Origin: Clostridium sp. AF37-5
GTDB taxonomy: Bacteria; Bacillota; Clostridia; Lachnospirales; Lachnospiraceae
NCBI RefSeq assembly: GCF_003477605.1
Contig: NZ_QUDR01000014.1
Coordinates: forward strand, 1 to 64,000
Direction: 5' to 3'
DNA: 64,000 nucleotides
Numbering within the stretch: position 1 is the first letter of the stretch; each line of letters starts with the position of its first letter. A program made the position numbers and the translations under genes. Below are positions 52,227 through 59,236 of the stretch, one piece after another. The notes under the pieces were generated by a model, which saw only the letters and a list, made by a program, of their open reading frames with translations, searched no databases and was not told where the DNA came from.

Positions 52227-52907
52227 ATGGAACGATATAAGGAAGAGTTTATTGAGTTTATGGTAGAGAGCGATGTTTTGAAATTTGGTGAATTTACGCT
52301 GAAAAGCGGAAGAAAATCACCATTTTTCATGAACGCAGGTGCTTATGTAACCGGCTCTCAGTTAAAACGTTTAGGCGAATATTATGCAAAAGCGATTCAT
52401 GACCAGTATGGAGATAATTTTGACGTTTTATTCGGACCTGCATACAAAGGAATTCCGCTTAGCGTAGCAACCACAATTGCTTTTTATGAATTGTATGGCA
52501 AAGAAATCCGTTACTGTTCAAACCGCAAAGAAATCAAAGATCATGGTGATACCGGAATTCTGCTTGGAAGCAAAATTAAGGATAAAGAGCGTGTGGTAAT
52601 TATTGAGGATGTTACGACTTCAGGAAAATCCATCGAAGAAACTTTCCCGATTATTCAGGCACAGGGAGATGTGGAGATTGTTGGACTTATGGTTTCCCTA
52701 AATCGTATGGAGCAGGGAAAAACAAAAGAAAAGAGTGCGCTGGATGAAATTCGTGAAGTATATGGATTCAAAACGGCTGCTATCGTTTCAATGGAAGAGG
52801 TAGTTGAGCGTTTGTATAATAAAGAATGCCTTGGAAAAATTGTGATTGATGACAAAATGAAGGCATCCATCGACTCATACTATGAGAAGTACGGTGTTCA
52901 AAAGTAA
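52227..52907 (+). CDS. pyrE: orotate phosphoribosyltransferase
   Basis: 226 aa, start ATG 52227 behind CTAGGAGG. It begins with FIEFMVESDVLKFGEFTLKS; the orotate/PRPP-binding loop appears in GPAYKGIPLSVATT, and the PRPP motif VVIIEDVTTSGKSIEET is complete. It joins orotate to PRPP to make OMP. It is the last gene of the unit that begins with asd and is followed by a strong terminator. Confidence 0.94.
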   Translation: MERYKEEFIEFMVESDVLKFGEFTLKSGRKSPFFMNAGAYVTGSQLKRLGEYYAKAIHDQYGDNFDVLFGPAYKGIPLSVATTIAFYELYGKEIRYCSNRKEIKDHGDTGILLGSKIKDKERVVIIEDVTTSGKSIEETFPIIQAQGDVEIVGLMVSLNRMEQGKTKEKSALDEIREVYGFKTAAIVSMEEVVERLYNKECLGKIVIDDKMKASIDSYYEKYGVQK

Positions 52908-52930
52908 ATGATTGGAAAACTTGTCGCATG

Positions 52931-52961
52931 ACGCCGGGGATTTTGTGTTCCCGGCGTTTTT
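52931..52961 (+). terminator. terminator of the asd-pyr operon
   Basis: ACGCCGGG (52931-52938) pairs with CCCGGCGT (52950-52957), followed by TTTT. Confidence 0.88.
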
Positions 52962-53020
52962 CGCTGAAAAAACGTGTATTTGAACAAATTTTTGGTTTCT
53001 TTTTTGGTACTAATTGATAA

Positions 53021-53049
53021 TTTACAAGGAGAAAATAAGGTGCTAAGAT
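53021..53049 (+). promoter_or_regulatory. promoter of the Tad-like operon
   Basis: TTTACA (53021-53026), 17-bp spacer and TAAGAT (53044-53049). Transcription would begin near 53056, giving a leader of about 35 nt. Confidence 0.65.
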
Positions 53050-53061
53050 AGGAAACACTCC

Positions 53062-53084
53062 ACCTCCAATAACAAAAAGGAGGT
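53062..53084 (+). promoter_or_regulatory. leader hairpin that can mask the first ribosome site of the Tad-like operon
   Basis: ACCTCC (53062-53067) is complementary to GGAGGT (53079-53084), the Shine-Dalgarno site of the gene at 53091, with an 11-nt A-rich loop. The stem is short, so the effect would be modest unless stabilised. Confidence 0.5.
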
Positions 53085-53090
53085 ACTAAA

Positions 53091-53903
53091 ATGAAAATTG
53101 CTTTTTGGAGCAATGCCAGAGGACATTCCGGTGTTACAAGTAATTTGGCTTGTATCAGCGTATTATCAGCATTAAGTTGTCCGAATGAGCGGACAATTGT
53201 CTTTGAAAATCACAAAAATATTGTGAATCTGGGGAGCACTTATTATCATCCGCAGTCTGCCGGATGTGTAAGAGAGCCCATGTATTACCAGACCGCAAGC
53301 GGTCTGGAGAAGGTTCTTCAATTAGTGGAAAAAGGAGAAGAACTTTCCGAAGAAAATTTATATGGTTTGACTAAGGATTACTTGGGAAAACGTCTTTTTT
53401 ATCTTCCTTCAGAACCGGTAAAGAGTTCTGATTATCTGGAGTATTATTTAGAACGGGAAGCAGTTCGGACGATGGAATGTTTAGAGCGGCTTAGCGATAT
53501 GGTTATGGTCGATACGTCGGCCGCACAGTTAGCGAGCTCGCGTAAAATTTTACAACAGGCTGATTTGGTTGTTGTGAATTTGAATCAGAATCTTCCGTTG
53601 CTTTCTCATTTTTTTCGAAATTATTCATCCATACAGGAAAAGGCATTTTATCTGATTGGAAATTATGATGGAAAGTCGGAGCTTACAAAGTCGGCGATTA
53701 TGAAACAGTTTCATATACCCGGCGCAAAGATTGGCACGATTCCGCATGATACCGGTTTTTCCGATGCAATGTCAAGGGGACAGCTGATTCCTTTTTTGTT
53801 GAAAAATTATATGCAAGAAAATTCTCTTTCCCATGAGATGTTTATGCAGGCGGTGAAAGAGACAGTGTCTTTGCTGCAGGAACAGATTCGGAAGCATGGA
53901 TGA
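53091..53903 (+). CDS. ParA/MinD-like (CpaE-type) protein with degenerate P-loop
   Basis: 270 aa. The N-terminus MKIAFWSNARGHSGVTSNLA sits where ParA/MinD ATPases have KGGVGKTT, but both lysines are missing (GHSGVTSN). A Walker A'-like MVMVDTSAAQ near residue 140, LVVVNLNQNLP near 163 and FYLIGNYDGKSEL near 182 keep the rest of the fold. ATP hydrolysis is therefore doubtful. In Tad pilus loci a similar CpaE/TadZ protein positions the machine at the membrane, and the CpaF-type ATPase two genes downstream supports that role. Start ATG 53091 behind AAAAGGAGG. Confidence 0.75.
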   Translation: MKIAFWSNARGHSGVTSNLACISVLSALSCPNERTIVFENHKNIVNLGSTYYHPQSAGCVREPMYYQTASGLEKVLQLVEKGEELSEENLYGLTKDYLGKRLFYLPSEPVKSSDYLEYYLEREAVRTMECLERLSDMVMVDTSAAQLASSRKILQQADLVVVNLNQNLPLLSHFFRNYSSIQEKAFYLIGNYDGKSELTKSAIMKQFHIPGAKIGTIPHDTGFSDAMSRGQLIPFLLKNYMQENSLSHEMFMQAVKETVSLLQEQIRKHG

Positions 53904-53918
53904 AAGGAGAGGTGGAGC

Positions 53919-55193
53919 ATGAAGAAAATGAGAAAAAGAATTGCACTTTTTTTCGCTCTTTCGCTCTGTGTGAGTGTACGGCCGGTTTTAGCAAAAAGGA
54001 TGGTATCTGATTTTTCGGAGTTTAAGCAGTTGTGTGAATCGGATACGAAGGAAACTATCGAGCTGACTTCGGATATAATCGTGGATGAACCTGTAGTGAT
54101 ACGAGGAGAGAAAATAATTCATGGCAGAGGACATAATCTGGTTCGGAGTGCTTTGCATGGGAAAGTTTATGGTGGATGTCTGTTTTTAGTGCAGGGGAAA
54201 AAATGTGAATGGAGCCAGTTGACGGTTTCCGGCAGTGCAGGGGAAAATACAAAATCTAAGATATTTGGAAGGTTAATCGAAGTCAGACAGGGAACATTGG
54301 TGATTGGGAAAGGATGCTTTCTGCAGGATAATGTGAATGAAACGCTTGCGGTCAACGGAGGTGGAGCAGTTGAGATTGGCAGCGGAGGTGTTTGCATTAT
54401 GAAAGCAGGGAGCGTGCGTAACAACAGAAATGTTTCCGGTGGAGCGGCCTTTTATGTAAAAAAGGGCGGCCGATTACTGATACAGGGAGGTGTAATTACT
54501 GGTAACAAAACGATAGGAATCAGTACTGTGGAAGGGTTTGATGGAAGAGGTGGAGCGATTTACTCGGAAGGCAGTGTCTGGTTCAAAGGTGGAGTTATAT
54601 CGGGAAATATGGCCAAAGGTTATCGAAAAGGTAATATTTGTTACGGAGGTGTCGGTGGAGCTGTTTATGTGGCAAAAGGCGGTTCGTTATTTGTTCAGGG
54701 CGGCACATTGACAAACAATCCGGATGAAAGGAAGGAGCAGATTTATGCTGATGGCAAGGTTACCGGCTGGGGAAATAAGAAATCAAAGAAAAAGGAGCCA
54801 AAACAAAATCAGTCAGAGATAACGAAGTCGAAGCAAAAAAACACAAATGAAAACCAACAAAAACATAACCTTATGCCAGCTAAAACGGCAAAACCAAAGC
54901 CGGAAAAGACAGATACCATAAAAAAGGAAAAACAACAAAAGACAGATTCGACAGAGCATAAAAAAACAATAATGCCGGTTATGGATAAAAAAGAAGAAAT
55001 ACATGGGCGGGTTTTGTATGTCGAGCCGGATAATACAGATTTTGTTGAAGAAAAGTGGCATTTTTCGGTAGATGCACTGAAGGTGGCACGACAGTTTATA
55101 CACCGTCAGGAAAAGCCCTTTAGCAGAGAGGTAAATGATAGCTTTTTAAGACAGTTTGCAAAGGCGAAAAAAGGAGTGGTAAAAAATGAATGA
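53919..55193 (+). CDS. secreted right-handed beta-helix protein with Lys-rich linker
   Basis: 424 aa. Signal peptide KRIALFFALSLCVSVRPVLA (cleavage near residue 26), then about 260 residues of beta-helix-like repeats: VVIRGEKIIHGRGHNLVRS, GGAVEIGSGGVCIMKAGSV, GGAAFYVKKGGRLLIQGG, GGAIYSEGSVWFKGGVISGN and GGAVYVAKGGSLFVQGGTL. GG-A-x-Y and GGxI-x-GN patterns recall polymorphic autotransporter or pectate-lyase-like helices. A linker of about 75 residues rich in Lys, Gln and Thr leads to a small C-terminal domain (FVEEKWHFSVDALKVARQFI). No wall-anchor motif is present. It sits inside the Tad-like operon and overlaps the ATPase gene by 8 nt, so it may be its cargo or external tip. The role is unproven. 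Confidence 0.75.
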   Translation: MKKMRKRIALFFALSLCVSVRPVLAKRMVSDFSEFKQLCESDTKETIELTSDIIVDEPVVIRGEKIIHGRGHNLVRSALHGKVYGGCLFLVQGKKCEWSQLTVSGSAGENTKSKIFGRLIEVRQGTLVIGKGCFLQDNVNETLAVNGGGAVEIGSGGVCIMKAGSVRNNRNVSGGAAFYVKKGGRLLIQGGVITGNKTIGISTVEGFDGRGGAIYSEGSVWFKGGVISGNMAKGYRKGNICYGGVGGAVYVAKGGSLFVQGGTLTNNPDERKEQIYADGKVTGWGNKKSKKKEPKQNQSEITKSKQKNTNENQQKHNLMPAKTAKPKPEKTDTIKKEKQQKTDSTEHKKTIMPVMDKKEEIHGRVLYVEPDNTDFVEEKWHFSVDALKVARQFIHRQEKPFSREVNDSFLRQFAKAKKGVVKNE

Positions 55194-56244
55194 ATTTCAA
55201 AAAGATTATTTGCTGAAGCGTCAGGACTATGGTGTTTTATATCCTTACGTGATGGAAGAAACGGTCACAGATATTCATTGGAATGGCAGACAGTTATGGA
55301 TTGATGACTTGGAAAAGGGGCGGTATATGGCACCGGAAGTTTTATCTGAGTCATTTGCAAATCGGTTTTCCATGCTATTATCGAATTTATCAAATAAGGC
55401 ATTTAACAGGGATAATCCGGTTATGGAAGTGGAAACGGAAGAACTTCGTGTCTGTCTGGTGCATCCAAGTGTTGCGTATTCCGGGCTTTCGATTTCACTG
55501 AAAAAAACACCTGCCGTGCGCCGGCTGAAAAAAGAGGATATGACAGGAAATGGCTACTGTGATGCAAGAGTGATTGAATTTCTGATTCAATGTATGGCAG
55601 CGCATTGCAGTATTGCAATATGCGGATGTTCCGGTTCCGGAAAAACAGAATTATTGAAATATCTGACGCAGTATATTCCTGCTGCGGAGCGAACTGTTAC
55701 GATAGAGGATGTGTTAGAGATTCATTATCAGAAAATGAATCCTAATAAAGATTGTGTGGAGATGAGAGTGGCGGAAAACTTTTCTTATACGCAGGCAATC
55801 CAAATATGTATGAAACAATTGCCAAACTGGCTGATTTTGTCCGAAATCAAGTCCGAGGAGGTGAAATGTTTCTTAGAGTCAATTCGTACCGGAGCTTGTG
55901 GAATGACTACGATGCTTGCAGAGGATGTAAGGAGTATTCCGGAGAGAATCTTAGCTATGGCAGGGGAAAAAGAAGATAGCAGATGGATTGAAAATGACAC
56001 GTATCGTTACTTGGATATTGGTATTTTAGTGAAAAGTAAACGGGATGAGACAGGACTTTTGCACCGCTTTATTGACCAGATTGGTGTGTTTGAACGGGAA
56101 CCGGTAAGGGGAGGAGAAACTGCGAACCGGATGATTATGCTCGTGGAAGATGGAAAAGTTGTTAATTACCGTCTTCCCAAAAGTTTGTCGAGAAAATTTC
56201 AAATTGGGGAAATTGTTCCCGGAAATGATTGGAGGCTTTCATGA
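55186..56244 (+). CDS. CpaF/TadA-like secretion ATPase, divergent
   Basis: 352 aa, start ATG 55186 behind AAAGGAGTGG. The N-terminal domain (VLYPYVMEETVTDIHWNGRQ) and GLSISLKKTPAVRRLKKEDM fit CpaF-type type II/IV secretion ATPases. Walker A is CGCSGSGKTELLKYL; the Asp box is VTIEDVLEIHY; the Walker B region reads LPNWLILSEIKSEEV, where most relatives have RPDxIIVGEVRGxE. The following MTTMLAEDVRS replaces the usual STIHAN, so the His-box histidine is absent. It probably still binds ATP and would power assembly or secretion at the membrane, though hydrolysis may be altered. The stop overlaps the next start (ATGA). Confidence 0.82.
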   Translation: MNEFQKDYLLKRQDYGVLYPYVMEETVTDIHWNGRQLWIDDLEKGRYMAPEVLSESFANRFSMLLSNLSNKAFNRDNPVMEVETEELRVCLVHPSVAYSGLSISLKKTPAVRRLKKEDMTGNGYCDARVIEFLIQCMAAHCSIAICGCSGSGKTELLKYLTQYIPAAERTVTIEDVLEIHYQKMNPNKDCVEMRVAENFSYTQAIQICMKQLPNWLILSEIKSEEVKCFLESIRTGACGMTTMLAEDVRSIPERILAMAGEKEDSRWIENDTYRYLDIGILVKSKRDETGLLHRFIDQIGVFEREPVRGGETANRMIMLVEDGKVVNYRLPKSLSRKFQIGEIVPGNDWRLS

Positions 56245-57092
56245 AAGTGTGCGATGAATCTCTTTATCATGAGATTGCTGTGATTTATCGTTTCCTCCAT
56301 TTGTATGAGCGAATGGAAACGATGGAAGGGGAAGCACTTGATTTTATAACACGTGATTTTGATGCGTGGAAAAGGAGAAGAGAACAAAGAAGGCAGTCTG
56401 AGAAAAAGATAAAAAAAGAGTATTTGTTATCGGTGATACTGGCATTTATCCTTTGTTTGGTTTCTTTTCTTATGTTGCATTTTTGCTCTCTTATGTTGAC
56501 GGGAAAAGAAACGAATATACTTGGTTCTACTGCTGTTTTTTGTGGTATGGTTTTGTTGACTGTTACTTGTTTTTTATTATGGCTTTGGAAGAAAAAGAGG
56601 AAAAAGGACAGTACCGTCTTAGCGCAGGAGATGAGACAGATGGCTTCTTACTGGATTATGACAGCTGCCTGTTCTTTGCAGACAAAAGGTGTTTATCAAA
56701 TGATTTTGCTGTCGATTGAGGGAATGGATGGCTGGTTTCGTGAAGAGTTGGAAACTTTATTGGAAAATATTCGGCAGGATCCGGCCTCTTATAAACCATA
56801 TGATTCTTTTTGTGAGGAATTTGATGACATGGAGTTTCGCATCGCAATGAGAGTATTGGGAAGGGCAAATGTCGATGGCTGTGAGCAGGCAAAGCAGGAG
56901 ATATTTTTTCTTATGGAACAGTTGTATAGTAAGTACGATGAGAAAGAGGAGAGTAGCAGTAAAAAACATGCGTTGCGTCTGCGTGCATTTCGTCGGATTC
57001 CACTTTTTATTGCCGGTGTAAAAATCATGTGGGACAGTGTTTTAGTATTTTCTCTTCTTGTTCAGCAGATGACGATTTGGAATGGAGGGTGA
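56241..57092 (+). CDS. TadB/TadC-like inner-membrane protein
   Basis: 283 aa from ATG 56241, preceded by TTGGAGG and overlapping the ATPase stop. A basic cytoplasmic N-terminus, two membrane segments (LLSVILAFILCLVSFLMLHF and AVFCGMVLLTVTCFLLWLW), then a helical cytoplasmic domain (EMRQMASYWIMTAACSLQTK, MEFRIAMRVLGRANVDGCEQ) and a last membrane segment near the C-terminus. Short T2SF-type platform proteins follow CpaF-like ATPases in Tad loci. Here there is only one such gene where typical loci have two. Assignment rests on position and topology more than sequence. Confidence 0.6.
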   Translation: MKVCDESLYHEIAVIYRFLHLYERMETMEGEALDFITRDFDAWKRRREQRRQSEKKIKKEYLLSVILAFILCLVSFLMLHFCSLMLTGKETNILGSTAVFCGMVLLTVTCFLLWLWKKKRKKDSTVLAQEMRQMASYWIMTAACSLQTKGVYQMILLSIEGMDGWFREELETLLENIRQDPASYKPYDSFCEEFDDMEFRIAMRVLGRANVDGCEQAKQEIFFLMEQLYSKYDEKEESSSKKHALRLRAFRRIPLFIAGVKIMWDSVLVFSLLVQQMTIWNGG

Positions 57093-57093
57093 G

Positions 57094-57414
57094 ATGAGCC
57101 GATTAGTGGATGAATTTATACTTATGTTATTGTTCACAGCGCTTTCTTTTCTTTTGGTGTTCTATCTCTCTCAAAATGTGAGATATGGAAGTGCCAGAAC
57201 ATATTACCGGGAGGCTGTATATCAATTGCAGAAAAGTGATTATTCGGAAGAAGCAAAAAAACAATGTAATAAGGAGGCAAAAGACAGAGGCTATCAGGTA
57301 CAGATAAAGAGTAAAACGACAGGGTATGTTCGTGTTATTCTGTGGTATGATGTCGTTTTTCCTTTTGGATTACGAAAAAAATATGTGATTGATGGGTATG
57401 AATATGCAGGATAG
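57094..57414 (+). CDS. small pseudopilin-like membrane protein
   Basis: 106 aa from ATG 57094 behind GGAGGGTGAG. After the short start MSRLVDEF comes one hydrophobic helix (ILMLLFTALSFLLVFYLSQN), then a soluble domain of about 75 residues rich in Tyr and Lys. The acidic residue directly before the hydrophobic helix (DEF) and the size resemble TadE/pseudopilin proteins, but I see no clear prepilin cleavage motif. Role inferred from the operon. Confidence 0.6.
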   Translation: MSRLVDEFILMLLFTALSFLLVFYLSQNVRYGSARTYYREAVYQLQKSDYSEEAKKQCNKEAKDRGYQVQIKSKTTGYVRVILWYDVVFPFGLRKKYVIDGYEYAG

Positions 57415-57426
57415 GAGGTGATTTGT

Positions 57427-57801
57427 GTGAAGACAATTGTGATATCGATGATTGGAATTGGTTCAATTTTATTTGTTGTTATGATTCAACATACGGCGTC
57501 AAAACGAATGTGGTCATATGAAAGAGCGGAAACTTCTTTATCATCTGCTATGGAGCAGACAATGTCGGAGGTGATGGAGGAAAACCATTATGGAATTGAA
57601 AATCGCAATGAGATGCTAGCAGCCCTTTTACAGTCCCTGATTGCAAAATGGAACCATGAAATTGATTTGACGGTTCTGGTTCATAAAATGGATTATGATA
57701 AAAGACAGATGGATGTGGAGGTCTGCGGCAGAATGAATATGGATGAGGGAAAAGAAGAGACGGTGAGTGTGAGAAGAAAAATTGTTTTTGAAAAAGATTA
57801 A
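57427..57801 (+). CDS. small membrane-anchored protein of the Tad-like operon
   Basis: 124 aa. GTG 57427 follows AGGAGG at 57413-57418; the GTG at 57418 is inside that site. A hydrophobic N-terminal helix (TIVISMIGIGSILFVVMIQ) is followed by a soluble domain with LSSAMEQTMSEVMEENHYGI and RNEMLAALLQSLIAKWNHEI. The layout is that of minor pilin or TadE/F-like components. I do not recognise a family. It is the last gene of the operon; a hairpin shared with the convergent gene follows. Confidence 0.6.
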   Translation: MKTIVISMIGIGSILFVVMIQHTASKRMWSYERAETSLSSAMEQTMSEVMEENHYGIENRNEMLAALLQSLIAKWNHEIDLTVLVHKMDYDKRQMDVEVCGRMNMDEGKEETVSVRRKIVFEKD

Positions 57802-57806
57802 ATGGC

Positions 57807-57836
57807 AAGAAGCCGAAAGAAACTATTCGGCTTCTT
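57807..57836. terminator. shared hairpin between convergent genes
   Basis: AAGAAGCCGAA (57807-57817) pairs perfectly with TTCGGCTTCTT (57826-57836) around an 8-nt loop. The right arm is part of the final codons of the minus-strand gene. Confidence 0.7.
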
Positions 57837-59130
57837 CCGGCTCCTCTGTTATTTTTGGTTTGAGTTCAAGTTTTACTGTATCAATTCGATTTCCGTCGAC
57901 TTTAAGTACTGTGTACCTGGCAAATTCATCTTCGGCTGTTTCCCCTTCAGTTGGAAAATGCTCCAACAGGTTAATGACATGCCCCGCAATCGAGTCATAA
58001 TCATCGGATTTAAGCGGTACGCCGAGTGCCTCGGCAATGTCATCTAATGGTGTAGAACCAAGCACTTTGTAGACGGAATCAGAAAGTACTTGAATGTCAT
58101 CTTCTTCGTCTGTGTCGTACTCATCACGTAGTTCGCCAACGATTTCCTCAATGAGGTCTTCCATGGTAATCAGACCGGCGAGAGCACCATATTCGTCCAG
58201 AACAATGGTCATCGGAATGGAGTCCTTCCGCATTTCCATGAAAAGTTCGGAGACATTTTTGTATTCATAAGTGACATGAGCTTCCCGCATCAAAGATTTG
58301 ATGTTCAGGTTTTCTTTGTCGCCTTGATAAAAAACGAAATCTTTCAAGTTGATAATACCAATGATGTGATCAATGGTTTCTTCGTATACCGGAAGTCTTG
58401 CGTATTTGTTTTCCGTAAATTCCGTCAGCAGTTCGTCATAGGAAATGTTTGCCTCCACCATGGCAATATCCATACGTGGAATCATAACATCTTTGGCAAG
58501 TGTATCACCAAAGTCTACGATATTGGTAATCATCTTACGCTCCTCGCTTTCGATGACACCTTCTTCGTGACTGACATCAACAAAGGTACGCAGCTCATCT
58601 TCTGTAATACTGCTTGATTTTTTTGAAGTGTCCACACGCAGTAAAAACATTAAAAATCTTGCAAATTGGTTGACGATAAAAATAACAGGCGTCAATATGT
58701 GAGTGATAGCGGAAATTGAACTCGAATAGAAGAGTGCTAATTTCTCTGCATTTTTTGTCGCAAGGTTTTTTGGTGTGATTTCACCAAAAATCAAAATCAA
58801 TACAGTCAGAATACCGGTTGCGATACCGGCAAAAAGACTAGTGCTGTTTTCCATACCAATCCGTTTGCATATTGAAAATGCATAGGATGTTGATATCGAA
58901 GAAGCAGAAAGATTTACAATGTTGTTACAAATCAGTACAGCACTCAACATTTTGGAAGGTTCTTCGATTAACTTCAAAACGCGTTTTGCTGCTTTATTAT
59001 TTTCCTCTGCCAAGGAGCGCATGCGGATTTTATTTACCGTTGTTAATGCCGTCTCTGCAGAAGAGAAATATGCGGATAATATGAGTAAAATTATAATTAT
59101 AAGTATATTTACCGCGTCACTGGGCCCCAA
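57823..59130 (-). CDS. CNNM/CorC-family hemolysin-like membrane protein
   Basis: 435 aa starting at TTG 59130 (minus strand) behind AAAGGAGATGAGG. A DUF21/CNNM domain with four membrane segments (ILIIIILLILSAYFSSAETA first, then LTTVNKIRMRSLAEENNKAA) is followed by a CBS-domain pair (VMIPRMDIAMVEANISYDEL, ARLPVYEETIDHIIGIINLK, IPMTIVLDEYGALAGLITME) and a C-terminal CorC/HlyC domain. Relatives take part in Mg2+ homeostasis or efflux; hemolysin is a historical name. It is monocistronic, with its own consensus promoter. Confidence 0.92.
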   Translation of the reverse strand: MGPSDAVNILIIIILLILSAYFSSAETALTTVNKIRMRSLAEENNKAAKRVLKLIEEPSKMLSAVLICNNIVNLSASSISTSYAFSICKRIGMENSTSLFAGIATGILTVLILIFGEITPKNLATKNAEKLALFYSSSISAITHILTPVIFIVNQFARFLMFLLRVDTSKKSSSITEDELRTFVDVSHEEGVIESEERKMITNIVDFGDTLAKDVMIPRMDIAMVEANISYDELLTEFTENKYARLPVYEETIDHIIGIINLKDFVFYQGDKENLNIKSLMREAHVTYEYKNVSELFMEMRKDSIPMTIVLDEYGALAGLITMEDLIEEIVGELRDEYDTDEEDDIQVLSDSVYKVLGSTPLDDIAEALGVPLKSDDYDSIAGHVINLLEHFPTEGETAEDEFARYTVLKVDGNRIDTVKLELKPKITEEPEEAE

Positions 59131-59179
59131 GTCCTCATCTCCTTTTGTATCCAGGGTCGTTATGGATTATTTTCCAACT

Positions 59180-59208
59180 ATTGTATCTGATTGGATGAAT
59201 ATTGTCAA
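59180..59208 (-). promoter_or_regulatory. promoter of the CNNM/CorC gene
   Basis: On the minus strand TTGACA (59203-59208), 17-bp spacer and TACAAT (59180-59185), about 50 nt before the TTG start. Confidence 0.8.
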
Positions 59209-59236
59209 GTTTTGTCTTTTTCAAGTCAGCGTCAAA

